Shown: positions 47,089 to 56,363, numbered from the stretch's first letter. The stretch: 64,000 nt of DNA from Schaalia sp. Marseille-Q2122 (GCF_903645355.1 NZ_CAHJXR010000004.1:186001-250000); one strand, 5' to 3'. Notes: generated by a model from the letters alone, not told the origin. Translations and numbers: made by a program.

Positions 47089-48450
47089 ATGCCGCAGATA
47101 CTCAAGAACCTCGGGTTCTCTCCGCTCGCCCTCTTCCAACTCGCCCTCATCACCGTCAATGCCCAGCTCATCTACGCATTCTGGGACATCCGCAACACCC
47201 TGCCCAAGGACTTCCCCACGGCAATGGGCGTCACCGACGCGCAAGCAGGGCAGCTCTACGCCATGCAGGGCCTCGTGATCCTCCTGGGCACCATCGCCCT
47301 GGGCTGGATCGGTGACCGCTTCTCCATCCGCTCCATCATGCTCATCGCCACCATGGGCGTCGGCGCGATCTCCCTCTTCATTACCCTGAGCTCGCCCAAC
47401 CTCTCCTTCCCTGTCCTGCTCATCTGCTTCTTCTCCATGCTGCTGCTCTCCGAAGTGCTCTTCAAGCCAGCAAACTTTAAAGCCGTTCGAATCTCCACCA
47501 CAGAAGAACACCAAGGCGCAGCCTTCGGTTTCTTCGAATTCGGCCGCGGCCTGCTCGCCTTCCTCATCTCCCTGCTGTGGACCGCGATGATCGGCGCCGA
47601 CGCCTCACCCAAGACCATCATGATGACCGCATCCATTATCGTGCTCGTCACCGGTATCGCCGTCTACTTCGTAGTCCCCAAGGACGCCCGCGTGGGCGAT
47701 GATGAAGAGGTCACCGTCTCGAGCACCAAGGAAGCCATCAAGGGCGTCGCAGAGGTCGCCAAACTGCCTGTCGTCTGGGTTGCCGGCATTAACGTCTTCT
47801 GCATCTACGGCACCTTCGTTGCGGCCGGCACCTACTTCGCCCGCTTCCTCCAAGCCGGCTATGGAACCAGCGCCGTCGCCGCAGCCGCCTTTGCCACCAC
47901 CGTCATCGCCCTGCGCATGCTGCCACTGGTGTCGACCATTCTCGTTGAAAAGGTCTTCAAGACCGCCACTCGCTTCATGCGTGCCATGGAAGTCGTCCTT
48001 GCCATCCTGCTCCTCATCATCGCGGCAATGTTCTTCATGAACCCCGCTTCCGTCTCCGAATTCCCGGCAGGTGACGCACCCGAAGGCATCGTCAGCAGCG
48101 GCGTCTTCTGGACACTCATTGTCCTCATGCTCATGGCCTCCGCCGTCACCTTCATGATCCGAGGCGTCTACTACGCGCCCATTGGTGAATTCGGCGTCCC
48201 CAAGAAGCAATCCTCCTCGGCAATGTCCTTTGCCATCACCCTGGGATACATTCCCGCGCTCCTCGCACCTCCCACCCTCGGTGCTCTCATCACCCCCGCC
48301 GTCAAGGACGCTGACGGTACGGTCATCACCGAAATCCTCACCCCAACGGCAACCCTTGGCACAGCCTTCATCGGCCTGGCTATTCTCGCAGCCATCGCCG
48401 CTGTGCTTTCGCATATCCTCGTCAAGATGCACGCCCAGCGCGCTGCCTAA
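47089..48450 (+). CDS. MFS transporter, probable uptake of an organophosphate or polyol
   Basis: The 453-residue protein has about twelve hydrophobic helices and the MFS loop 2-3 signature GWIGDRFSIRS. ATG 47089 follows AAAGGAG. An upstream in-frame start at 46990 would lengthen the N-terminus by 33 residues without hydrophobicity. The following genes encode a PI-PLC-like phosphodiesterase and an inositol-monophosphatase-family enzyme, so a substrate such as glycerophosphoinositol is a reasonable guess. The sequence itself does not reveal the substrate. Confidence 0.88.
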   Translation: MPQILKNLGFSPLALFQLALITVNAQLIYAFWDIRNTLPKDFPTAMGVTDAQAGQLYAMQGLVILLGTIALGWIGDRFSIRSIMLIATMGVGAISLFITLSSPNLSFPVLLICFFSMLLLSEVLFKPANFKAVRISTTEEHQGAAFGFFEFGRGLLAFLISLLWTAMIGADASPKTIMMTASIIVLVTGIAVYFVVPKDARVGDDEEVTVSSTKEAIKGVAEVAKLPVVWVAGINVFCIYGTFVAAGTYFARFLQAGYGTSAVAAAAFATTVIALRMLPLVSTILVEKVFKTATRFMRAMEVVLAILLLIIAAMFFMNPASVSEFPAGDAPEGIVSSGVFWTLIVLMLMASAVTFMIRGVYYAPIGEFGVPKKQSSSAMSFAITLGYIPALLAPPTLGALITPAVKDADGTVITEILTPTATLGTAFIGLAILAAIAAVLSHILVKMHAQRAA

Positions 48451-48456
48451 AAGACG

Positions 48457-48492
48457 CTGGGGTGGGCAGGCAAAGATGCCTGCCCACCCCAG
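48457..48492 (+). terminator. Hairpin between transporter and phosphodiesterase genes
   Basis: A perfect 16-bp stem with arms CTGGGGTGGGCAGGCA and its complement, loop AAGA, starts 7 bp after the stop. No T-tract follows, and a strong GGAGGTGA ribosome site for the next gene lies just downstream. Partial termination is likely. Confidence 0.7.
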
Positions 48493-48510
48493 AGCGGAGG
48501 TGACCCCACC

Positions 48511-49362
48511 ATGACACACACGTACCCACGCCACGCAAACGCCAGCTGGATGAGTGCCCTCAGCGACAGGACGGCGCTCACCGAACTGGCCATTCCCGGC
48601 ACACACGACACCATGACCGCTGAGTGTGCCGAACGCTACTACGCCACCCAACACGACTCCCTTGCCGAACAACTCACCTACGGCGTGAGATTCCTCGACA
48701 TCCGCCTCCGCCGCACCCTCATCGCTGCCCACCGCGAGTGGGTGAGCAACATTTCCGGGCAAGAAATCCTCGATACCGTCGGACAATTCCTTGCCGACAA
48801 CCCCAGTGAATGCGTCATCATGCGCATCCAAAATGCCAACGAAGCCAAAGACGACTATCCCGAATACGGTGAAGCTATCCGCGGACTCGTCGGCGCAAAT
48901 CTGGACCTCTTTCACCTCTGGGGCGCCCCCGAAACGCCCTGGCCTGAACTTGGGCAATGTCGTGGGCGAATCCTCGCCCTTGAATGCGCCCCGCCGTCGT
49001 ACCACTTCAGTGACCGGCATGGCATCATCTGGGCACAAAACTGGCACGACAACGAATACCTCAGCATCCAAGACCTGTGGGACGGGCCAACAATCGAGGA
49101 CAAAAAGGCCGCCATCACCGAAGCACTGGACCACAACGCTCCCGGTGACGCACTGGTTCTTAACCACATCAGCGCCACGAATGGGCAACTGGGCTACCCC
49201 GACGCCTATGCTGAGATCCTCAACCCCTTCACAAGGGCACTCAATGAGCAGATCCGCCACGAGCGCAGCAGTGACGCTCCCCGCAGGCGGGGCAGAGGAG
49301 TGCAAATCTACGACTTCAGCACCCCCGAACTGACTGCTGCGGTCATCTCCATCAACGCCTAG
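48511..49362 (+). CDS. PI-PLC X-domain phosphodiesterase-like protein
   Basis: The 283-residue protein has the bacterial PI-PLC core: PGTHDT with the first catalytic His (H32), GVRFLDIRLRR with Asp and Arg near 63-65, and the second His in AAHREW (H74). These enzymes cleave phosphoinositides to inositol cyclic phosphate. Known bacterial members are mostly secreted, but this one has no signal peptide and should be cytoplasmic. It would then act on an imported soluble substrate, or on inner-leaflet lipid. It is followed by an IMPase-family gene. Confidence 0.86.
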   Translation: MTHTYPRHANASWMSALSDRTALTELAIPGTHDTMTAECAERYYATQHDSLAEQLTYGVRFLDIRLRRTLIAAHREWVSNISGQEILDTVGQFLADNPSECVIMRIQNANEAKDDYPEYGEAIRGLVGANLDLFHLWGAPETPWPELGQCRGRILALECAPPSYHFSDRHGIIWAQNWHDNEYLSIQDLWDGPTIEDKKAAITEALDHNAPGDALVLNHISATNGQLGYPDAYAEILNPFTRALNEQIRHERSSDAPRRRGRGVQIYDFSTPELTAAVISINA

Positions 49363-49393
49363 GGACACCGACACGGGAACAGGAGGTCAGACG

Positions 49394-50170
49394 ATGACAC
49401 TCGATTGGGAGGAACTCCTCGAAACAGCCGTCAACGTCGTCACGGAAGCTGCTCGCATCGCACGCGAATCCAGCCAAACATTCGAGGTCTCCACCAAATC
49501 CTCACGTAATGACCTCGTGACCACGGTCGACATCGCCATCGAAGGGCTCATTACCTCCCGCCTGCACTCCATCACCGGCTATCCCTGTATGGGCGAAGAA
49601 GGGCACAGCGTCGACTCCTTTGACGGACCAGTGTGGGTCATCGACCCCATAGACGGGACGATGAACTACGTCGCCACCCAGCGGGACTACGCGGTATCTG
49701 TCGCCCTGTGTGTCGATGGGGCGCCCACTATCGGAGTGGTCTGTGACGTCGCAGCCGACACTATGTACACCGCAATCGCAGGCCAGGGAGCATGGCGCAA
49801 CGGGGAGCCCCTCGGGCCGGTGCCCGAGAACACGTCCTACCGTGAAGGAATCCTCATTGCCGACGTGAAGGAGCTTGACGCGCTGCCACGTCTCGCGCAG
49901 CTCGTCCGGGAATCACGAGGCCACCGCCGCTACGGCTCGGCAGCCCTTGAGTGTGTGGAGGTCGCCCGCCGCCAAGCCGCAGCTTTCGTCCACCTGTGGG
50001 TATCCCCCTGGGATATCGCCGCAGCCCAGGTGATTTGTCAAGAGGTAGGTGTGCGCGTGACGAGGTTGGATGGAACGCCGTTAGATGTGCGCTACAAGGG
50101 TTCGATCCTGGCAGCGTGGCCCCAGGCGCACGCAGAAGTCCTCCAACGACTCTGCATCGACCCCACCTAG
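49394..50170 (+). CDS. Inositol-monophosphatase-family protein
   Basis: The 258-residue enzyme carries the three Mg2+-site motifs of the family: GEEGH (67-71), WVIDPIDGTMNY (81-92) and SPWDIAAAQVI near 205. Members hydrolyse inositol-1-phosphate, histidinol phosphate, fructose-1,6-bisphosphate or PAP. Position after a PI-PLC-like gene favours inositol phosphate, which would release free inositol. RBS is GGAGG. A hairpin follows. Confidence 0.9.
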   Translation: MTLDWEELLETAVNVVTEAARIARESSQTFEVSTKSSRNDLVTTVDIAIEGLITSRLHSITGYPCMGEEGHSVDSFDGPVWVIDPIDGTMNYVATQRDYAVSVALCVDGAPTIGVVCDVAADTMYTAIAGQGAWRNGEPLGPVPENTSYREGILIADVKELDALPRLAQLVRESRGHRRYGSAALECVEVARRQAAAFVHLWVSPWDIAAAQVICQEVGVRVTRLDGTPLDVRYKGSILAAWPQAHAEVLQRLCIDPT

Positions 50171-50196
50171 GACTGCGAGCGTACGAGAAAACGGTC

Positions 50197-50240
50197 GCCG
50201 GTTCTGCGGTGCTGGGAGCTTCAGGCGCCGCAGAACCGGC
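50197..50240 (+). terminator. Hairpin between the phosphatase and LacI genes
   Basis: The 13-bp perfect arms GCCGGTTCTGCGG and CCGCAGAACCGGC flank an 18-base loop. TATACT at 50243-50248 directly after it may be the -10 of a separate promoter for the regulator. Confidence 0.7.
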
Positions 50241-50292
50241 GGATATACTGAAAATTGTCCGAGGAAGGCATCTCATCACTAAGGGAGGACTC

Positions 50293-51387
50293 ATGAGCCA
50301 CACCAGGGTCACCCTCCGTGACATTGCAGAGGCAGTAGGTACCTCCATTAGCACTGTCTCCCTGGCCCTGCGTGATGACGCACGTGTCAGCGACAAACTT
50401 CGCCACTCCATCCAAGCAACAGCCCAAGAGCTTGGATACAAAGTGGACCTTCTGGGCTCGATGATGCGCTCCAATACCCCCCATGTGCTTGGTGTCGTCG
50501 GCAGATTTGACCAGGAGCTTCACACTCACTACATCCGCATCCTCGGCGAAGCGGCTCGCGAACGCGGCTACTACGTTATTGCGGAAAATGCGGCTGCCTA
50601 CGACCACATGACTGATGCCCTCAAAACCCTTGCGCAATTTCGAATTACCACCACTATTGCCATCAACCCCTCGCATGAGGATCACATGGACACCCTGCGC
50701 AATGGGCCCACCGTCGTCATCGGTCAAGAAAGGGTTTTTCCTGGCGCAGACCTCATGACGAGCCGGAACACCTCAGGCGCCGAGGAACTGGCCGCTCACC
50801 TCTACGCACTGGGCCACCGCTCAGTTGCTTACTTCGACGGAGCTTCAGGCGTGTCTGCGCAGACACGCAAGCAGGCCCTCGAACGTGCCTTCTCCGGCTA
50901 CAACATCCGATTCGATGTGTTCCCTGCTGGTGCGACCATGGATGATGGCTTCACGGCGGCCTCTCATCTGATGGCCGATCAATGGGCTCAGTATCGCCAC
51001 GCTCACCAGGAGTCCACACGCGGACGCCTCGGCGAATACTCGGCGATCGTGGGATACAACGATCAGTGCGTTCAAGGCATTGCCGTTGCCCTCATGGGAG
51101 CGGGGCTGCGCATCCCGGCAGATGTGTCGCTGGCGGGCTTTGACAACTCTCAGGTGGCACAGTCCTCAACCTTCAACCTCACCAGTGTGGACAGGGGGGT
51201 AGAAGAAATTGCAGCCCTCGCCCTCGACCGCGCTATTGAACGCATCAGCACCCCTGAGCTTGAGGCCGTCACCGTCGGTGTCGACTCCCACCTGGTCATC
51301 CGCAGTTCAACCGCTCGGGCCTATTACCTCAACACGCCTGCCCCTACTTCCGCTACCGGTGGTGCCGGCACAAATAGAAACCTGTGA
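50293..51387 (+). CDS. LacI-family regulator of the transporter-PLC-phosphatase genes
   Basis: The 364-residue regulator has the LacI HTH (VTLRDIAEAVGTSISTVSLAL) and hinge. A ligand-binding core follows, with GHRSVAYFDG and the C-terminal SLAGFDNSQVAQSS. A 25-residue Ser/Thr/Pro tail is extra. ATG 50293 follows GGGAGGA. Candidate target sites are the inverted TCGAAACGTT repeats upstream of the MFS gene. Confidence 0.92.
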   Translation: MSHTRVTLRDIAEAVGTSISTVSLALRDDARVSDKLRHSIQATAQELGYKVDLLGSMMRSNTPHVLGVVGRFDQELHTHYIRILGEAARERGYYVIAENAAAYDHMTDALKTLAQFRITTTIAINPSHEDHMDTLRNGPTVVIGQERVFPGADLMTSRNTSGAEELAAHLYALGHRSVAYFDGASGVSAQTRKQALERAFSGYNIRFDVFPAGATMDDGFTAASHLMADQWAQYRHAHQESTRGRLGEYSAIVGYNDQCVQGIAVALMGAGLRIPADVSLAGFDNSQVAQSSTFNLTSVDRGVEEIAALALDRAIERISTPELEAVTVGVDSHLVIRSSTARAYYLNTPAPTSATGGAGTNRNL

Positions 51388-51671
51388 AGGCGCAGCTAAA
51401 AGCCGTCAGCGTGTGCAGATCCACACCCTGACATCGCCGCCGCCCCTCCTCTTGAAGAACACAGCCGCGTATGATTGAAGGCAGTGTGAATGGCGTCCCC
51501 TCTGAGAGGCAACGCCCCTGAGATGTCACGAATGCCTCAGCATTCTGAGAATGGCCGAAAATGACGGCCCGTGACATCCGATGAAGACAATCGTGATAGT
51601 CCACGTCCCGACAGGGACCACGAGACGATACTGAAAAACAATCGCCACAACGGCAGAAATAGAGGAACACC
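51388..51671. other. Intergenic region before the RG-rich fusion gene
   Basis: This 284-bp stretch is lower in GC than its surroundings. CAGCATTCTGAGAATG near 51537 is a weak inverted repeat. The first 90 bases probably serve as trailer of the LacI gene. I see no gene in it. GAGGAAC before 51672 is the ribosome site of the next gene. Confidence 0.5.
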
Positions 51672-54458
51672 ATGGCAGACGATTACCGAGGACGATCCGA
51701 CAACTCTCATGGTGGCTCTCACCGTCAGTGGCGCGACTCCGGCGACCGCTCATGGCGAGGCGAAGAGCGCCCCCGCCGATCTTTTGGTGATCGTGATGAG
51801 CGTCGTGGTGGCTTCGACCGGGATGATCGTGGTCCGCGTCGTTCTTTTGCTGATCGTGATGAGCGTCGTGGTGGCTTTGATCGTGATGATCGTGGTCCGC
51901 GTCGTTCTTTTGGTGATCGCGATGAGCGTCGCGGTGGCTTTGATCGTGGCGACCGTGGTCCGCGTCGTTCCTTTGGTGATCGCGATGAGCGTCGCGGTGG
52001 TTTCACCCGTGATGATCGAGGTGAGCGTCGTTTCGATGGTCGTGATGAGCGTCGTGGTGGCTTTACTCGTGATGATCGAGGGGATCGTCGTGGTGGCTTC
52101 GGTCGTGAAGATCGTCGCGGTGGTTTCACCCGTGATGATCGAGGTGAGCGTCGTTTCGATGGCCGTGATGATCGTCGTGGTGGCTTTACTCGTGATGATC
52201 GAGGGGATCGCCGTGGCAACTTCGGTCGTGACGACCGCCGTGGCGGTGGTTTCACCCGTGACGATCGCGGTCCTCGCCGTTCCTTCGGCGATCGCGATGA
52301 TCGCCGCAGTGGTGGTTTCGCCCGCGATGACCGCCGTGGCGGCTTTGGCCGCGACGAGCGTCGCGGCGGCGGATTTAACCGTGATGATCGCCGGGGTGGT
52401 TTTGGCCGCGATGATCGCCGTGGTGGCGGTTTTGGTCGCGACCAGCAGCGCGGCAGTGAATACCGCTCCACCGACGAATACATTTCCCCCACGGGCGATG
52501 AACCTACGATTCCTGCAGGTGTCTCCGCTGAAGAACTCGACGCCATGGCACTGCGCTCCCTGAGCACCCTGTCAGGCGTCAACCGCGACATCGTCGCCCG
52601 CCACCTCGTGATGGCTGGCCAGCTCATCGATCTTGACCCCGAGCAGGCCTACGCCCACGCTCAGGCCGCAGCCAAGCGCGCTGGACGCGTTGACGTCGTC
52701 CGCGAAGCCGCTGCCCTGACCGCCTACGCCTCCGGCCGCTACGAAGAAGCCCTGCGCGAGGTCCGCGCCGTGCGCCGCATGCGTGGAGATAACTCCCTGC
52801 GCGCCGTCGAAGCCGACGCCGAACGCGGCATGGGCCGCCCCGAAAAAGCCATCCAGATCATTGACGAGACCGAAACCAAGGGCATGGAGCTGTCCGAGCA
52901 GGTTGAACTCGTCCTCGTCTCCTCCGGGGCACGCGCCGACCTCGGGCAAAATGAGGTTGGCCTGCTCATCGTCGATGAAGCCCTGGCTGCACTACCGGAA
53001 GACACCGACCCCGCGCTGGTCATGCGTCTGATGTCCGTCAAGGCTGATCGGCTCCGCGAAATCGGCCGCGACGAAGAAGCCGACCAGGTCGAAGCCGAGA
53101 TGCCTGAGGTCGTGGAGGACCCTGAGATCCTTGACCTCTCCCTCTACGCCGATGCTGACGTCGACAAGAAGACCTCACCCCTGCGCGGCACCGAAGAAGC
53201 CCTGTGCGCCACCTACGATGTGGCCCTGCTTGACCTCGACGGCACCGCCTACCAGGGCAAGGAACCAATCGAACACGCCGCTCAGGCCACGAATGAGGCA
53301 CAGGACGCTGGCATGCTCGTCGCCTACGTGACGAACAACGCCATGCGTACCCCCGCTGCCATTGCCGAACACCTCCGCGAACTCGGATTCGACGCAGCCC
53401 CCGAGGCCGTCATGACCTCCTCCATGGATGTCACCGCCCTCATGGCCGAAGAAATCGAAGACGGCTCCAAGGTGCTCGTTATCGGCGCTCAAGGGCTGCG
53501 CGAACCCATCGAAGCCGCTGGTTACACCGTTGTTGAATCCGCCGACGATGAGCCCGCAGCCGTCGTCCAGGGCCTGGACAAGTCCCTCGACTGGGCCACC
53601 CTGTCCGAAGCGGCCTTCGCCATCCAGCGAGGCGCAAAGTTCTTCGCCACGAACCTCGACTCGACCCTGCCTGTTGAACGAGGCTTCGCCCTGGGCAACG
53701 GTGCGCTTGTGCGCGCCGTCCAGCACGCCACCGGCGTGCGCCCCACCGCCGCAGGTAAGCCTGAGGCAGGCATCTACCATCGCGGCGCCGCCCTCGTTGG
53801 TGGGACGAACCCGCTGGCGGTGGGCGACCGCCTGAATACTGACATTGCAGGTGCTGTGACAGCAGGTATTCCTTCGCTGCACGTTCTGACCGGCGTGTCC
53901 TCCGCCCGTGACGTCATCTGCGCTCAACGAGGCCAACGCCCCACCTACCTGGCGCTCGACATGCGCGGACTCAACGAATCCCACCCGCGTCCCAAGCACC
54001 ACCGCGACGGCACCTGGACCTGCGGTGTTTCCCAGGTGGCGAAGGTCCTGCGTGATGGCACCCTGACCGTTGATGGCGTGGCCCTGACCAGTGAAGTCAC
54101 CGTCACTCTCGACACCTACCGCGCTCTGGCCGCAGCCGCATGGGAATACGCCATGGAGCAGCGTGCCGACGTCACCTGCCCCGAGATCACCGTCGTTGAC
54201 AACGACGATCCCGCCGGAATGGTCGTCGCTCCCGAAGAACCCGAGGTTGATGAGACCATGCTTGAGGCTGAGGCTGAGGCTGAGGCTGAGGCTGATGACG
54301 CCGATGGTTTTGGCGACGCCGACATGGAACTGGGCGCCCACGCTGACGGCCTCGATGATGCTCCGGAAGAAACCTTGACCTTCCTCCCCGGCGAAGAGGA
54401 ACTCGAGGAACTCCTGGGCGACATCTCCGACATGGACGACATCGTTGAGGACAACTAA
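51672..54458 (+). CDS. RG/RD-repeat protein fused to TPR-like and HAD-IIA phosphatase domains
   Basis: The 928-residue protein has four parts. Residues 1-270 are low complexity, built from repeats such as RDERRGGFDRDDRGPRRSFG, predicted disordered and RNA-binding like RGG proteins. About 285-500 is a helical TPR-like region. About 515-800 is a HAD-IIA (NagD-type) phosphatase with motif I LLDLDGT (nucleophile D521), motif II YVTNNAMRTP and motif IV GDRLNTDIAGA. The tail is acidic (EAEAEAEAEADDAD). In M. tuberculosis the TPR and HAD parts are separate neighbours (Rv1691, Rv1692) before the same genes. Confidence 0.88.
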   Translation: MADDYRGRSDNSHGGSHRQWRDSGDRSWRGEERPRRSFGDRDERRGGFDRDDRGPRRSFADRDERRGGFDRDDRGPRRSFGDRDERRGGFDRGDRGPRRSFGDRDERRGGFTRDDRGERRFDGRDERRGGFTRDDRGDRRGGFGREDRRGGFTRDDRGERRFDGRDDRRGGFTRDDRGDRRGNFGRDDRRGGGFTRDDRGPRRSFGDRDDRRSGGFARDDRRGGFGRDERRGGGFNRDDRRGGFGRDDRRGGGFGRDQQRGSEYRSTDEYISPTGDEPTIPAGVSAEELDAMALRSLSTLSGVNRDIVARHLVMAGQLIDLDPEQAYAHAQAAAKRAGRVDVVREAAALTAYASGRYEEALREVRAVRRMRGDNSLRAVEADAERGMGRPEKAIQIIDETETKGMELSEQVELVLVSSGARADLGQNEVGLLIVDEALAALPEDTDPALVMRLMSVKADRLREIGRDEEADQVEAEMPEVVEDPEILDLSLYADADVDKKTSPLRGTEEALCATYDVALLDLDGTAYQGKEPIEHAAQATNEAQDAGMLVAYVTNNAMRTPAAIAEHLRELGFDAAPEAVMTSSMDVTALMAEEIEDGSKVLVIGAQGLREPIEAAGYTVVESADDEPAAVVQGLDKSLDWATLSEAAFAIQRGAKFFATNLDSTLPVERGFALGNGALVRAVQHATGVRPTAAGKPEAGIYHRGAALVGGTNPLAVGDRLNTDIAGAVTAGIPSLHVLTGVSSARDVICAQRGQRPTYLALDMRGLNESHPRPKHHRDGTWTCGVSQVAKVLRDGTLTVDGVALTSEVTVTLDTYRALAAAAWEYAMEQRADVTCPEITVVDNDDPAGMVVAPEEPEVDETMLEAEAEAEAEADDADGFGDADMELGAHADGLDDAPEETLTFLPGEEELEELLGDISDMDDIVEDN
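51770..52450 (+). repeat. Degenerate coding tandem repeats of the RG-rich domain
   Basis: Units of about 54-60 bp based on CGTGATGAGCGTCGTGGTGG recur about twelve times within the preceding gene. They encode alternations of FGDRDERRGG, FDRDDRG and FTRDDRG. The repetition also opens long false frames in the other phases and on the complementary strand. Confidence 0.85.
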
Positions 54459-54649
54459 TGACTGACCCCACGTCCGTGGGCACACACGCCGTCCCCTCTC
54501 CAGTAGAGGGGGCGGCGTCCCTCGTCCCCGACATCGCCGCACAGCTGGCCGACATTGAGGACCTTGACCTCGATACGCAAATCACCCTACTCGGGCGGGC
54601 AGACGCGCAACTGCGTTCGGCACTGGAGGCAACGAGGCAACGCCCATGA
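54458..54649 (+). CDS. Small conserved protein of the tlyA cluster (Rv1693-like)
   Basis: The 63-residue protein has a disordered start and a helical C-terminal half (PDIAAQLADIEDLDLDTQI, then ADAQLRSALEATRQ). Position between the HAD gene and tlyA, small size and helix content match the mycobacterial Rv1693 slot. Function is unknown. It overlaps the preceding gene by 1 bp and tlyA by 4 bp, so translation is coupled. Confidence 0.78.
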   Translation: MTDPTSVGTHAVPSPVEGAASLVPDIAAQLADIEDLDLDTQITLLGRADAQLRSALEATRQRP

Positions 54650-55494
54650 AACTTCGACGCATCGACTCTGAGCTCGTTCGGCGAGGCCTTGCGCGCTCCC
54701 GCACGCACGCTCAAGAACTCATCGAAGCAGGGCGCGTCGCCCTCGACGGACAGGTCGTCACCAAACCCGCGCGCCAAATGGACCCTGCCCAAGCCATCGT
54801 CATCAGCGAAGAAACCGGTGAAGAATACGTCTCCCGCGGAGCCTTCAAACTCGCCGGCGCCCTCGACGCCCTCGGCGAGAGAGCCCCAATAGTCGAGGGA
54901 CGCCGCTGCCTTGACGCAGGTGCCTCCACCGGAGGATTCACCGACGTTCTCCTGCGCCGCGGCGCCGCCCACGTCGTCGCCGCCGATGTCGGCTACGGTC
55001 AACTCGCCTGGAAACTCCAACAGGACGAAAGGGTCGAAGTTCGCGACCGCACCAATGTGCGCACCCTCGCAGCCGGAGACGTTGACCCCGCCCCAGGCCT
55101 CGTCGTCTCCGACCTCTCCTTCATCTCCCTCACCCTCGTCCTGCCAGCCCTCGTAGCCGTGGCCGCGCCCGACGCTGACTTCCTGCTCATGGTGAAACCC
55201 CAATTCGAGATCGGCAAGGAACGCCTAGGACACGGGGGAGTGGTGCGCAACCCCGACCACCACGTCGAAACCGTCGAAACGGTCGCCCGCGCCGCCCAAG
55301 CACTCGGGCTTGAAATCCGCGATGTTGAAGCCTCGCCCCTCCCAGGGCCCTCAGGCAACGTAGAGTATTTCCTATCAATGCACGCCACCGGCAACGGCGA
55401 CCTGCGCAGCGAGGCCGACGACCTCCACAACAGGATCGTTGACGCCGTCCGACGTGGACCAGCCGGACAGGGGAAGAAGAAAGGCATAAAGTGA
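54646..55494 (+). CDS. tlyA: TlyA-type 16S/23S rRNA 2'-O-methyltransferase
   Basis: TlyA methylates cytidines in 16S and 23S rRNA; loss gives capreomycin resistance in mycobacteria. The 282-residue protein has an S4 RNA-binding domain (about 1-65, ELVRRGLARSRTHAQELIEAG). An FtsJ-like methyltransferase domain follows, with SAM motif LDAGASTGGFTDVLLRRGA near 85-103 and VKPQFEIGKERLG. It overlaps both neighbours by 4 bp. The family was once called hemolysin A. Confidence 0.95.
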   Translation: MKLRRIDSELVRRGLARSRTHAQELIEAGRVALDGQVVTKPARQMDPAQAIVISEETGEEYVSRGAFKLAGALDALGERAPIVEGRRCLDAGASTGGFTDVLLRRGAAHVVAADVGYGQLAWKLQQDERVEVRDRTNVRTLAAGDVDPAPGLVVSDLSFISLTLVLPALVAVAAPDADFLLMVKPQFEIGKERLGHGGVVRNPDHHVETVETVARAAQALGLEIRDVEASPLPGPSGNVEYFLSMHATGNGDLRSEADDLHNRIVDAVRRGPAGQGKKKGIK

Positions 55495-56363
55495 CTCAAC
55501 GGGTCATGGTGGTACGTCACGTCCACCGTCCAGATGCCATCGCCGCAGCTGAAGTAGCGCGCCGTGAACTCGAAACACACGGCATTGAGGTCGTCCCCGA
55601 ACACTGCACCGACTGCGAGGTCGACCTCGTCCTTGCCCTCGGCGGTGACGGCACGATCCTCGCAGCAGCCGACCTCGCACGCACCCACGACGTCCCCCTC
55701 CTCGGCGTCAATATGGGACACATGGGCTTCCTCGCCGAAGTATCTGGCGAAGGCATCCCCAAGGTCATCGAACAGCTTGCCCGCAATGACTACCGCGTCG
55801 ACACGCGCATCACCCTCGACGTCACCGTCCGCTTCCCTGACGGCAGTGAAATCACCGACTGGGCCCTCAACGAAGCCGTGCTCATGCACACCAACGTGGC
55901 CCACCCCGTCCAACTCGCCCTCGTCGTTGACGGTCAGGACGTCTCCACCTACGGCGCGGACGGCATCATCCTCGCCACCCCCACAGGATCCACCGCCTAC
56001 TCTTTCTCCGCAGGAGGTCCCGTGGTCTGGCCCGACACCGAAGCGATCGTCATCTCACCCCTCGCGGCTCACGGTCTCTTCACGCGCCCCCTCGTGGTCG
56101 GCCCCTCCTCAGCGGTGGAAGTCGTCGTCCTCGAGCACGACTGGTCCGCGCCCGAAATGTGGTGCGACGGCCTACGCCAAACCATCGCACCCGTGGGGAC
56201 AAGCATTATCGCCCGCGTGGGACAACGCCCCGTGCGCCTCGTACGCCTCGACGACACGCCCTTCTCCACCCGTCTGGTCCACAAATTCCACCTACCCGTG
56301 CGCGGGTGGAGGCAACGTAAAGAGCAGCATGATCGACATGGCACCACCGAGGCAGCCCAATGA
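55491..56363 (+). CDS. nadK: NAD kinase
   Basis: NadK phosphorylates NAD to NADP. The 290-residue protein has GGDGT at 51-55 with the catalytic Asp, WALNEAVLMHT (Asn-Glu motif) and GSTAYSFSAGGPVVWP. GTG 55491 overlaps the tlyA stop. Gene order tlyA-nadK-recN is common in actinobacteria. Confidence 0.96.
   Translation: MTQRVMVVRHVHRPDAIAAAEVARRELETHGIEVVPEHCTDCEVDLVLALGGDGTILAAADLARTHDVPLLGVNMGHMGFLAEVSGEGIPKVIEQLARNDYRVDTRITLDVTVRFPDGSEITDWALNEAVLMHTNVAHPVQLALVVDGQDVSTYGADGIILATPTGSTAYSFSAGGPVVWPDTEAIVISPLAAHGLFTRPLVVGPSSAVEVVVLEHDWSAPEMWCDGLRQTIAPVGTSIIARVGQRPVRLVRLDDTPFSTRLVHKFHLPVRGWRQRKEQHDRHGTTEAAQ

Noticed and set aside
47605-49374. Minus-strand frame of about 590 codons opposite the MFS and PI-PLC genes
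   Set aside because: It crosses two well-supported genes and an intergenic hairpin, and the translation has no recognisable domain.
51725-52627. Minus-strand Ser/Arg/Pro-rich frame opposite the RG repeats
   Set aside because: By-product of the coding tandem repeats on the plus strand.
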